Made by a program: the position numbers and the translations under genes. Below the pieces are notes generated by a model. That model saw only the letters and a program-made list of their open reading frames with translations, made no database searches and was not told the DNA's origin. From Coemansia sp. RSA 487 (taxonomy: Eukaryota > Kickxellomycota > Kickxellomycetes > Kickxellales > Kickxellaceae), in the NCBI GenBank assembly GCA_027577595.1, contig JANBRJ010000019.1, positions 62,001-126,000 on the forward strand: DNA of 64,000 nt, read 5' to 3'. Below, piece after piece: positions 52,709-64,000 of this stretch (within the stretch, counting starts at the first letter, position 1; each line of letters opens with the position of its first letter).

Positions 52709-55438
52709 TTGTTGTGGGGCAATACTACCACCCGTCGGAGTTAGGCCACCTCCAATACCTCCAGAAACGCCGATCGGGAAGGTAACCGATGCACCCAGTG
52801 CCGGTGGCTGGCACTCGACAAGGGAGCTTGGCCTGCTTCTAGCGGCAGCATTGCCAAGGCTTAGCGCGCTAAGACGACGCGTGAGCATGTCTCCTCCGGG
52901 ACAAGCTGCGAGGCTGGGCAGCACCGTGCCAGAGCCAAGCGCCGCGGGGTCTCTATATTCGTGTTGTTGCTGATTTTGCTGCATCGGATAATAGTTGTCA
53001 AAATGGCCACTGTTCCGCAGAGCCAAGCCTTGGTGTGGTTGCTGATGTTGGCGAGTAAAGTGGGTTGGCAGCAAAGGCGAATCACCAAGAACTGGTGCAT
53101 GTGCTGTGGTAGGGGTTGCAAGCATAGTTTGCTCTGGCTGTTGCTGCTGGTTCATATTCTGGTTCTGGTTCTGGTTCATGCTTTGGGAGTAGCCATACAG
53201 CTGTTGTGAATACCCTGCAAATGGATGGGAAAAGGGCGTTCCTGCCGCGCTATTCTTTGAAGCGTCACCAAACGTACTCTCAATCCCAAACGCATCCATA
53301 GCAAAGGCAGCACCTTGCGGGTTGGCAGGCGAAACCATGTAAAGCGACGAGTGAGGCGCCATATTATATCCATTCGAAAAATATTGCTGCTGCTGCTGTA
53401 GTGGTATTCCTCCTAAATAGTTGCCGTTTGTGTGGCCAGGCATTGGCGTTTGCAGGGGGGCTAAATGAGCGGCTGCAATTCCAGGCGGCGGCACTAGCTT
53501 TGTGTCAACAGTCTCGCTATGTACCAGGCCCTGATGTGCACTCGTTGCGTTGGCCGTAGGCGCCGGGGCTGGCGCTGAGGGCGCGACACCAGAAATTGAA
53601 GCTCCGCTCAGGCCAAGCCCAAGTGCCTGAACAGCAGTGGTGTTTGCACTGGACCCAATTGCAGCACTGATGGTGGTACCTTTGCCAATGCTGACAGAAC
53701 GTCTGTTCACGAGCGTGTGCTGCTCACTGACACTGTTCCTGTGCGAAGTCATACCGCTGCTACCACCGATGCTATTGCGATGGCTTTGGTTGTTGTTGTG
53801 GTAGCGATGATGACGGTGGTTGTGACGAGCATGGCTTTGGGATCTACCCCAGCTCAGCCGCACACGAGATCCGCCAAGCATTTGGCCATTAAGTGCTCGG
53901 ATCGCCGCTTCTGCATTTGCACGCTTTGCAAACGTCACAAAGCCGCATCCGCGATTGGGAGGAATCTTACAGTAAGTGACCTCGCCATACACCGTGAAAA
54001 ACGCATAGAGCTCGTCTTCGCCAACAGGGTGCGTCAGGCCGCCAACAAAAACAGTGGTATTGAACGGGTCTGTGGCTGGATTGTACATATCGTTGCTGTC
54101 TGCTGTTGACACCGACGACGTCGGCGAGCCTGCTGCTTCACGGCTGGGGGCACCATGTTGCAGGCTTTGGCTGTGGTGGTGATGGTGGTGGGTGGGATAT
54201 ACAAGGGAAGACGAGCGCTTTGGGGTCGCGGTGGATACGCGGATAGCTCGAGAACCGATCAAATGGCCCTGCATCTCGACGAGCGCTCGCTGCTGGTCAG
54301 CCTCGTCGCCGAACCGCACGAATCCATACCCGCGAGGCAGCAGTGTTATTGGGTCAGTGACGACTTTGGCTGCACGCGCAGAAGCGTATCTGCACCTGAA
54401 CTCGTGGGCAAGCTGGACGTCAGTGACTTCAGACGCAAGGTCGCCAACAAAGAGAGAGTACTCCGGCCCATCAGCGCTTGTCTGCTGGGAAGGTGTTGCA
54501 GTGGCAGTGTAGCTGGCTGGTGGGGCGGCGGTGGTTGCAGTCGAAATGGCGCCATTTTCAAATGTGGTTTCGCCAAGTCCAGGAGGATAGGATCTGCCCT
54601 GTTGCTGGGAGTATCCCGAATCTGGAGCCGGTCCCAAAGGCATAAGCGTACTGCCGTATCCGGCAGTCACGCCTGAGGCCCAGTTCAGGCGGAATGGACG
54701 ATCGAGTGGCGGTGGCATGGGTTTTCCGTTGTAGGCAGCGAGAATACGTTCGGCATCAGCTTGTGTTGGGAATTCTAGAAAGCAATAGTTTGCAGGCCCG
54801 CCTGTCAAACGATCACGGATCGTTTTTACAGCAACGGACTCGCCAAGGCGCGCCCAGATCTGGCAGATGCGTTCATCGTCCATCCATGGCTCAACATCGC
54901 CCATCCACAGCTGAGCGGTACCAATACCCGGGTCAGCAGACACAGCGGAGGGAATAAACATCTGTGAATGCAATTGATAGTTATTCTGGGACGAAGGAGA
55001 GGTGTAGAATGCATTTGAAGTAGCTCCTCCTGATAAGGAGGGTGCAGCAGTAGCGGACAATGGTTGCAAGGGCGAGGACGATGAGGACGACGAGGTTGAT
55101 GACGACACACCATTGCCATTGGCTGCTGATACTGCTGCCTCGCGGTTCTGCAGAGGCGGCAGCTGCTGCTGTGGATGTTGATACTGATGCTGCATTGGGG
55201 CCGTTGTTCCTGATACAATCAGAGATGCTAGGCGCTGTTGCTGCTGGGCTGATAAGTGTGAGGGATTATGCAGCGACTGGTTGTCAGTAGTAGAACCACC
55301 ATTTCCCGATCCATACGGCTCGATCAGGGTCGAGTGGTCGGTAGCCAGAGATAGGCGTCGAAATTCAGGCGAGTCGTTGTCAAATTTGAATTCGCCACCA
55401 GCCTTGTTAGCCATGAAAGAAGTGGTGGGATGGGTCAT
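52196..55438 (-). CDS. three-RRM RNA-binding protein, NGR1/NAM8-like
   Basis: A 1080-residue RNA-binding protein of the fungal NGR1/NAM8 group (related to TIA-1 and plant RBP45/47), which controls mRNA turnover or splicing. The ATG at 55438 (MTHPTTSFM) is used; the frame upstream starts at TTG. RRM1 is at about 173-255 (AQLWMGDVEPWMDDERI), RRM2 at about 328-406 (SLFVGDLASEVTD, GYGFVRFGDE), and RRM3 at about 461-529 (TVFVGGLTHPVGEDELY, GCGFVTFAKRANAE). RRM1 has the degenerate N-terminal motif and the GDLxPW-like opening typical of this group. A long Gln/Asn/His-rich region follows, including a run of about 35 Gln near 905-942. A poly-Ser tract and Gln blocks also lie before RRM1. Confidence 0.92.
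52610..52716. repeat. CAG/CAA tract encoding polyglutamine
   Basis: About 35 consecutive Gln codons on the minus strand of the RNA-binding protein, arranged as blocks of CAG, then CAA, then CAG, CAA. The alternating blocks suggest repeated local expansion. Confidence 0.95.
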
Positions 55439-58400
55439 AGATAGCGGGATTGTTGATATAGTGTGTGCTAGTAAGCTATACAAAGAATACGCAGAGCGGC
55501 AGAAGAACTACAATAGAAAAGTTGCCCAGAAGGTAGTTTAATTAAAAGGCAGGGCGTGGTGGGCGATGGCGATGGTGAACGCCTCTAGAACAAAAAAATA
55601 GCTGGTGCGTGAGAAACAGCTGTATCCAAATCAACACACGTGTGGATGCGAGACGAAAGGAGTATTCAGCTCCCTTGGGCCAGAGAGGATGTAGACAAGT
55701 GATATATAAAAGATGTGGGGAGGATGAACGTACAAACACGCACTTTTTTGGCGAGTTTGCCCTCGGGTGCTGCTTGTAAATGAAGTAGAAAAGTTATGCA
55801 AGGGCTACAAATAAGCAACGAAAATAATTGCAGAAAAGACTGGAAGGAAATAGGCAAATATAAGGAAGTAAAAAAGCGAGAAACGATGTAAAAGTCGTTG
55901 AATATATGCAGGTAGTGACCGAATGGAGTGGAAAGAAACGTGTATGAAAAAGAAATGAAAGGTTAATGAAGCTAAAAAGGAAAAAAGGCGACAGGGGGTT
56001 TTGGCGAACAAAAGAAAATTTAGATGCAGTCTTTGGTTCAAAAAAGAGCTAGGTTAATAAGCCAAAAGCAAAAGCCAGACAAGCAAAGAGAATGGGGATA
56101 AAAGAAAGCCCAATATCGGAGTAAAGGAAAGAGTGTTTAGCTAGCGTTGCTGGGCGCTGCGGCTGTGAGCAAGAACGGAAACAAGGGAAAACAGCATATG
56201 GAAATTGTTGGATGAGGGAAGCAAACATTGGCAAGGATTCAAAGCCCGCTTTAATCAAGCAAGAGGAAGGGAATGAGAGTGAGAACCCCTTCTATAAAAG
56301 GGTTTCCCGCCCTTTCCCCCAAAAAGAGCACAGGAAAAAAGAGCGGGTGCGAATAGAGAAAGGAAGCTAAAAAAGCAGACGCCTTAGCGCTTGGCTGCGA
56401 ATAGGAATATTTTTCATGGTGTGAGCAACAAGGCAGAGCGTTTTCTAGTCACCGAAATCGTCAAGCATGTGTGTTCTTTTTTTTTGGCTTGTCTACAGAA
56501 CCAGGAAGCCGAAATGATTGCCGCAAAAGTGCAGTGACGTAGCTGTGTATCCAGGAAAGAGCCGATCCACCTTGACCTAACAAGAAAAAGCCAAAGGACT
56601 GCACATATCTATCTGGCTGCTTGCTTTGGGGAGAAAGTGGAAGACGCACAGACTTTAAAGTCACAAAAGAAGCGACTAGGCTGCGACGCTGCTGAGAAGC
56701 ACAAAAGAGAGCGCGGGTGTGAGGGCTCTGTGAGCAAGGGGAGGGGTGATAGCTTGTTGACTTTACCTACCGAGTACAAAGCAGAAAGCGGAGATTGAAA
56801 AAAGATGATACTATCGTCGTCTATCTTTGTAATTACGCTCGATCGTCTACTGGACAAGCAGAAGAATAAAAGAAACGAGAAGCGCAATGTCGGGGATAGA
56901 GCCGGGAGAAACAGAACAACAAGCGCACAATGTGTGTATTCGTAGACTGCTCGTCTACAGCTGTGATAATAAAAAGTAAATGGATATATAGATGCAAAAA
57001 AGAAAGCCAATGTCTAAGGTATAGAATATATCGAGGCGTCGGAGAAAGAAAAGAGTCTGTGCAAGAAATGTAAGAATATGAGGGTTAGGAAAAGAAAGGG
57101 AGGACAACAGCAGGCATGCACACCCAGAGCCAAATCCGTTCCAGGGCAGGTGTAGCAGAGCGCTGGCATATACACTCTCTAGGAGGCGGTTGAATGAGAT
57201 GCAAAACAGGGCAAACACAGAAGCGAGGCAGCCACCAGAGAGAAAGAGTCTGCGTGCAACTGCCCCAAGCAAGACGCTGCGTTATTTTTCCACATGTGCT
57301 ACTCGTATAGCGCAAGAACAGATGAGCGAGTCGGCCGCCCATTGCCTATGAACAAAAACAAAAACAGTTCCTGGCAGCAGCTGCAACAACAACAGCGACA
57401 ACAGCAGGGCCGGCCGGTCGGCTGAAGCGACAACAAACTGGCAGCATCGGAGCAAAATCAACTGCGTTGGTTGTGCCGGTTTTCTCCTCGGCGCTTGTGG
57501 GGACGAAGAAAAGGACGCAGGAGGTACTGGTGCCACATGCGCGCACAGAGAGCGTGTCTGAACTGTAGAAGAGGCAGCACAATGCGCCAGCCGTTCTTTC
57601 GTGCTGGCTTGGTCAGCCAGGACCAATGGATATCACTAGCCTGTCGCTAAAATTTCCGCCTCCAGGTCGCAAGCTGGGGTGTTCAGCCGGAATGGATATC
57701 TTTTGCTTCTCCATGCTCTGTGCTGGCCACCAGCGTCTATTTCCCTGCACAAGTGCTAGAGGGGGTTTTTTTGGCTACAATCTGCATCCATGAAAAACTC
57801 ACATAGAGGCATATACAACAATGGGCAGCAAGATAAACAAGCCTCCACAAGCCTCTTGCGCACGCAATATACGCTATCTGTTTCTCTCTCTTTATCCTGC
57901 TATGCATGCTTGCCTTTTCTAAAAATTGAGGCAACAGCCATCCCTTCCGTGCATCCTGCACACGAGTTGCAGCTTTGGCTTCAATGACATTGGAAATTAT
58001 TTGTGCCTCCGAATCTCCACTTATCGCAGGAGTAAGTTAGTTGGTTTTGATTCTATTTTGCTTTGCTGGAGAATTTAGCTACAAAAGAGTTGCGCATGGA
58101 TGCAGCAACCACGAGGATGAACAAACCAAAACATTGGTGGGCTGAGCACACTTACGCAGACAACCATTATCCATCCTTAAAGAAAAGTCGCCACAGTGCA
58201 GTTTGAAAAAAAGGGCAGCCAGCCATTCTCACTATTTAGTTTGTATTTTTGGATGCTGCAGAAATATCGGTTCATGCGCAGTCGATGTATTGTGAGGAAG
58301 CAATTTTTGGATATTTCAGGCGCCTCCCCTCCTCCTCCTTTTCAAAGTATTGGTGTATGTGTTTCAAATTCTGGCTCGGCTGCGCCTTTTATTTTTGTCT

Positions 58401-59678
58401 GAACGAAAATAACACAAAACATCGCAGTTCCAAAGACAGCAGCGGATGGCGATTGCGGATACCCACGCGCGTCTGTGTCCATCATACTCAAGCTATATAT
58501 GGACAATAATACATCTGCATCTCCACTCCACCCACCGAAACAGCCGGAAGCTTGTTTGGAACAAGCAAAAATGCTGCCATGGCAGGCTTTATTTACCAAC
58601 ATGAGCTTGCAGAGGGGCATTTTCTTTTGTCACTATTAAATCACTTTCAGACGGAACCCTCTTTGATGCTTCTCAATGTGCCCGATCGTTGTCATACACA
58701 GATTGCACCGTTTGTTGGAACATATACGCCCTCAGCCAATTGAATATCGTGTGAGCTGCTTATTCTGACCACATTAGCGGTGTTGTGTCTGCTGCTGCTG
58801 TTGCTCCACCACATTTACACTATATTGTTGTGTTTCAAGTGCTTTTTTTATCTACAAACATTCAAAATTGTTTATGCTTACATGGCATGCTCCAACTCAA
58901 TGTCCTTCTCTCTTCCCCCTCATCCGCCTGGAATTCTAAATTCAACGTGGTGGTTTCAAACGCAACAATTGCATTCATGAACCATTCTCTCCTAGAGAGC
59001 CAACCACTGCCTGTGGGTTTACTTTTTATTTTGGTTTTGATGTTTTCGCTTTATGCGATTCATCTCTGGCGCTATTGTATTTTGGAATTGATAGGAAATG
59101 GCCTCATATTCTGCTGCAACCTTTTATTTTGCAATTTGATGTGTTGTTCTTTATAAAATCGTTTTCTGCGCACATTAAACAAAGCTTTTTGCTGGAAAAA
59201 TCTACACAAAAAAGGGGAACAAATTGACCACTGGGGTGACTGGGGTGTATTAGCCAAAAGTATCCCGTAGGGAAAATTTTTTGTTTTTTTTCATTTCTCG
59301 ATTCACGAAACACTGCAAGTTACTTGAAGCTTCTTGCACCTCCGCAAAGCCACTGCTGTATACATTTGATAGTGCTTGATATTGCTGCTTTTGGAAAATT
59401 TCCAACTTTTCGCCCCTTTTCAATGATTCGGTGATAGCCGCAACCAGCGAGTAATCTGATGTGATTAAAGGCATCAGATCATGTGACCAATCATATTTTG
59501 GAGCAACACCGAAAGCTGCGAACCAATAGAAAAAGACACCGCTTACTAAACACTTTCAGTTTTCACCAACCATATCTTCCTTTTTACCTTTTAGCTTATT
59601 GAATCATAAAAGTGTTTCTTCATTTTTGAAAATTCTACATTCTCTATCGTTTAAAGGATTTCACTATATTTAAGAAAC
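55439..59678. other. 4.2-kb gene-free region, purine-rich on the plus strand on its left half
   Basis: No plausible gene is seen. From about 55,550 to 57,350 the plus strand is strikingly A/G-rich (many AAGAAAG and GGAAAG runs), i.e. C/T-rich on the strand of the RNA-binding protein gene, consistent with a very long leader/promoter of that gene. The right half (57.4-59.6 kb) is mixed AT-rich sequence up to the NFS1 start. Several short frames exist but none is protein-like. Confidence 0.5.
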
Positions 59679-61103
59679 ATGTTGTCGAGGACGGTTCGCA
59701 CATTCGCTTCCCGCGCAAGAGCGACAGTGGCTGCTTCAGCAAGCAACAGAGGCCTGACTCTGCCGGCATCTCTCTGTGTGCGTTCATCCAGGCTGTTATC
59801 AACCACTACACAGAAGAAGGCAGAAGCAGTTGCCAACCACAATATCCCAACTGGCTCGTCAGGATCTGCAGCAGCAGCAGCAGCGGCAGAGAACATGATG
59901 CCGATTTATCTCGATGCGCAAGCAACCACGCCGCTGGATCCACGCGTACTCGATGCAATGATGCCATATATGACTGAAAGTTATGGAAACCCGCATTCAC
60001 GCACGCACAAGTACGGCTGGGAGTCCGAGAAGGCCGTGGACATAGCGCGCGAGCAGGTGGCTGGGCTTATTGGCGCACATCCCAAAGAGATCATCTTTAC
60101 GTCGGGTGCCACTGAGGCCAACAACACTGCAATCAAGGGTGTCGCTCGGTTCTACAAGGGAAAGAAGAACCACATTATTACCACGCAGACTGAGCACAAG
60201 TGTGTTTTGGACTCGTGCCGTGTGCTACAGGAGGAAGGGTTCGAGGTAACGTACTTGCCTGTAAGCAAGGGTGGGCTCATCAACATGGACGAGCTGAAGG
60301 AGGCCATTCGCCCGACTACTGCGCTTGTGTCCATCATGGCTGTCAACAATGAGATCGGCGTTATCCAGAACGTCAAGGAGATCGGCAAGCTGTGCCGCGA
60401 GCGTCGTGTGTTCTTCCATACCGACGCCGCACAGGCTGCTGGCAAGATTCCGCTGGACGTCGGCGAAATGAACATTGACTTGATGAGTATCTCGGGCCAC
60501 AAGCTGTACGGACCCAAGGGCGTTGGCGCGCTTTACGTGCGCCGCCGTCCGCGTGTGCGCCTTGAACCGATTATCACCGGAGGCGGTCAGGAGCGCGGAA
60601 TCCGTAGCGGCACTGTTCCATCCCCACTGGTCATTGGCATGGGCGCTGCAGCTGCGCTTGCGGGCCGCGAGATGGAGTACGACCACGCGCACATATCGCG
60701 CTTGGCGGACCGTCTGATTAACGGAATCCAGTCGCGCGTATCACATGTTGTGCGCAATGGCGACGCCAACAGTATGTACCAGGGATGTGTCAATCTATCT
60801 TTCTCGTTCATTGAGGGCGAGTCTCTTCTTATGGCACTGAAAAACGTTGCACTGTCGTCCGGATCCGCATGCACGTCGGCGTCTCTGGAGCCTTCGTATG
60901 TGCTACGTGCCCTTGGCGCCGAAGACGACATGGCGCATTCGTCGATTCGCTTTGGGCTTGGTCGATTCACAACAGAGGCCGAGGTGGATTATGTTGTCAG
61001 GAATGTCGAAGCACATGTGAACCGCTTGCGCGAGATGAGCCCACTTTGGGAAATGTTCCAAGAAGGCATTGATCTCAAGACCATTCAGTGGTCGCAGCAT
61101 TGA
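59679..61103 (+). CDS. NFS1: mitochondrial cysteine desulfurase NFS1
   Basis: A 474-residue PLP enzyme that takes sulfur from cysteine and hands it to ISCU for Fe-S cluster assembly and tRNA thiolation. The first ~70 residues are Arg/Ser/Ala-rich without acids at the start ([20 protein letters not shown]), a mitochondrial targeting sequence, and include a poly-Ala stretch. The mature part starts [17 protein letters not shown]. The PLP-binding Lys is in [12 protein letters not shown] near 275, ATEANN binds the cofactor, TEHKCVLDS provides the His, and the persulfide-forming Cys is in [19 protein letters not shown] near 397. All key residues are intact. Confidence 0.97.
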   Translation: MLSRTVRTFASRARATVAASASNRGLTLPASLCVRSSRLLSTTTQKKAEAVANHNIPTGSSGSAAAAAAAENMMPIYLDAQATTPLDPRVLDAMMPYMTESYGNPHSRTHKYGWESEKAVDIAREQVAGLIGAHPKEIIFTSGATEANNTAIKGVARFYKGKKNHIITTQTEHKCVLDSCRVLQEEGFEVTYLPVSKGGLINMDELKEAIRPTTALVSIMAVNNEIGVIQNVKEIGKLCRERRVFFHTDAAQAAGKIPLDVGEMNIDLMSISGHKLYGPKGVGALYVRRRPRVRLEPIITGGGQERGIRSGTVPSPLVIGMGAAAALAGREMEYDHAHISRLADRLINGIQSRVSHVVRNGDANSMYQGCVNLSFSFIEGESLLMALKNVALSSGSACTSASLEPSYVLRALGAEDDMAHSSIRFGLGRFTTEAEVDYVVRNVEAHVNRLREMSPLWEMFQEGIDLKTIQWSQH

Positions 61104-61203
61104 TCATGGCAAGTGGGGGACCCCTTTGTGGATGGTGGACGAATAATAATTTTTTTTTTACAAAAGTAAAACCAATACGAAAGCAAATCGCTTAGATGTT
61201 GTT

Positions 61204-62420
<1,217 letters not shown>

Positions 62421-62600
62421 AATGTGGAATGGTCTTTTTCACAACGTTTAGCATGTAGCACAGACCAGCTTTATCCAGATCACCACAGGAGAGCTGCTTT
62501 TTTGGCATCGTCTCTAGTTCTTTTGCCACATAAATGTGTGACAAGTGCTTTGATAACCACACTCACATTCACTGAATCCAAGTAAACTACAAAGCGGATA

Positions 62601-63329
62601 TCACAAATCATCAACATAATTGGGTATAGCTTGTTCAATAGCGTGTCGGATGTGAGTGATTCGAGCTCCAGTTGTCTTTGCCCACATATCAGCCCACTCG
62701 TCAAGGTTTTTAGCTGGGAGGGATTCACCTCTGGAGTCCAACGCAGTTACGATACATGCTGCAGCAATCGAGCGTGCTGGAAACCAATCAACCAATCCAG
62801 CGGCCACAACTTTATTGGCAAGATACCATGCCACGCCAACAGTCTGTTTTAGGCGTACCTCAACTGCTTCGGTGTCATCTGGGGGCCGCCCATTGCTTGG
62901 CCACCACGCCATTCCATAAATTATTGTAGAAATCCATGCATGTGGAAGCTCTACGTTTACGTTAAATCCAATGGTGCGCATTATAACTAGCTCACCTTGT
63001 GTCATTGTATAGCGCAGTGAGTTGAACAGTGAGCTGTCGACTTGAAGAATGCGGGATATGGAAGTTGGGTTTGCCAGATGGTATCCGACATTTATTATGT
63101 CCCTTTGTTTGCGTGGCTCCTCAGTGACTTTGGTGGCTAGATACAAGCAGAGCATCATCGCTATGTGTGGATCCAATTGATCGCCCTGTGTTGGTTGTAC
63201 GTCGTTTCGGGCATTGCGGTAGCGGTGAAACAGAACTGTACCTGTAGCCCATGTTGACGTTGGAAGCAAAAGCAGTCGCGATGCTTTCCTCAAGTAATCT
63301 AGTTCATCTGGCAAGGCCCTGCGTTCCAT
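62601..63329 (-). CDS. cyclin-Q-like cyclin
   Basis: A 242-residue cyclin with two cyclin-box folds and almost nothing else. The first fold has SRLLLLPTSTWATGTVLFHRY and then IAMMLCLYLATKVTEEPRK, RDIINVGYHL, the Lys-Glu pair of cyclins. FNSLRYTMTQGELVIMRTIGF matches the cyclin-Q/FAM58 pattern (RDSIVQCELLMLRVL in animals) better than cyclin C, L or K. The second fold holds VAWYLANKVVAAGLVDWFPA and SIAAACIVTALDSRG. Cyclin-Q activates CDK10 in animals; the fungal partner is not shown by this window. ATG at 63329. Tandem on the same strand as SSU72, 150 bases apart. Confidence 0.85.
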   Translation of the reverse strand: MERRALPDELDYLRKASRLLLLPTSTWATGTVLFHRYRNARNDVQPTQGDQLDPHIAMMLCLYLATKVTEEPRKQRDIINVGYHLANPTSISRILQVDSSLFNSLRYTMTQGELVIMRTIGFNVNVELPHAWISTIIYGMAWWPSNGRPPDDTEAVEVRLKQTVGVAWYLANKVVAAGLVDWFPARSIAAACIVTALDSRGESLPAKNLDEWADMWAKTTGARITHIRHAIEQAIPNYVDDL

Positions 63330-63481
63330 CCCTATTGTTTGTCTACTATCAGTTGACTATTCCGGGCATGCTAGGCTTTACAAATACTGGATAGATCAAG
63401 AAAATTGAAAAAAAAGAAATTACAAACACAAAGGTATTTAATAAGTAAGTTATCCAGACAAAAAATCGAGGTTTTAAACTG

Positions 63482-64000
63482 CTAGTAAAAGCAAACAGTG
63501 TACAACAACTTGTGGGGCATCCTATTCTGGATATCCTCGATAATCTCGTCCATATCCTGTTCCAGATCCTTGGACTCTACAATACGATAGGCAAGCTCAA
63601 GGACCGTCTTGGCACCAACTGTGGCCTCCTTGGGATTATCCTCGATCTCAATATTGATAACATGAACCGGCTTGCTTTGCATCCCACTGCGGTTCAATAG
63701 CTCCTCACACACCGCGTCGAAAACGCGCTCTTCACAGGTGAATATAACATCATACGACGCTGTCTCGTTTTGGAACCGTTGAGGTGCCTGCTTTACGCCG
63801 CGGTTACGGTTGAGCATATTGAGGAGTCCGTTGCGTGCGTATAGCGTTTTGTCCTGGGCTTTGAGCTCGTTGTATATCTTGTCGTATGCCGTGCCAAAGC
63901 TGTAAATGTTGGGCTGTGCGGCTGTGGGCCCAGGGAGACGTACTTGGCTGCCAGTTCCATACGACCGAATGTTGTATCCCTGCCTTTTCAGCTGGTAATG
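63482..64000 (-). CDS. SSU72: SSU72 RNA polymerase II CTD phosphatase, cut by window edge
   Basis: The visible 172 codons run to the stop at 63482 and continue beyond 64000, so the N-terminus with the phosphatase P-loop (CxxxxxRS) is not seen. The visible part is clearly SSU72: HYQLKRQGYNIRSYGTGSQV, VRLPGPTAAQPNIYSFGTAY, YDVIFTCEERVFDAVCEEL, VHVINIEIEDNPKEATVGA and the C-terminal KLLYTVCFY. SSU72 removes Ser5 and Ser7 phosphates from the polymerase II C-terminal domain and works in 3' end processing and termination. Confidence 0.95.
   Translation of the reverse strand, partial: HYQLKRQGYNIRSYGTGSQVRLPGPTAAQPNIYSFGTAYDKIYNELKAQDKTLYARNGLLNMLNRNRGVKQAPQRFQNETASYDVIFTCEERVFDAVCEELLNRSGMQSKPVHVINIEIEDNPKEATVGAKTVLELAYRIVESKDLEQDMDEIIEDIQNRMPHKLLYTVCFY

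Noticed and set aside
55439-59678. Several short frames as possible genes
   Set aside because: They begin at non-ATG codons or show no protein-like composition; the purine skew of the region explains their openness.

Overview
This window is a piece of a fungal nuclear chromosome, most likely from an early-diverging lineage such as Kickxellomycotina (Coemansia-like). This is inferred from compact, intron-poor genes on both strands, short GT-AG introns close to the 5' end of genes, AT-rich spacers with pyrimidine-rich leaders, a FunK1 protein kinase, and many eukaryote-only housekeeping genes. No rRNA, tRNA or CRISPR array was recognised. Several true starts differ from the longest open frame because that frame begins at TTG or GTG; ATG starts and joined exons are given where the sequence supports them.

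Left part (1-26.5 kb): a small secreted protein; a membrane-anchored acidic protein with a hidden first exon (She10-like at best); a DMT/EamA transporter; cohesin subunit SCC3/STAG; the ER mannosyltransferase ALG11; exosome subunit RRP45/EXOSC9; a three-exon FunK1 kinase; a membrane-anchored GDSL esterase; a coiled-coil protein with a C-terminal membrane region; an UNC-93-like transporter; and palmitoyl-protein thioesterase PPT1.

Middle (26.5-51.7 kb): a gene-poor patch with a decayed gag-like retroelement fossil and an orphan AT-rich gene, then two divergent paralogues of a P5-type ATPase in inverted orientation (29.3-34.0 kb minus, 47.2-51.7 kb plus). Both begin with a signal-peptide exon, share an intron at the same place and phase, and carry a ten-cysteine lumenal domain before the ATPase core. 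Between them lie TBP, COP9 signalosome subunit 6, a U1A/U2B''-type snRNP protein and a long disordered protein with repeated acidic ETETD motifs.

Right part (51.7-64 kb): a three-RRM NGR1/NAM8-like RNA-binding protein with a polyglutamine tract and a very long pyrimidine-rich upstream region; mitochondrial cysteine desulfurase NFS1; a wrecked ABCC (MRP) transporter pseudogene; a cyclin-Q-like cyclin; and SSU72, cut by the window edge.

The genes do not form one pathway. The most unusual content is the pair of Cys-rich, signal-peptide-bearing P5-type ATPases with an altered TM4 motif.
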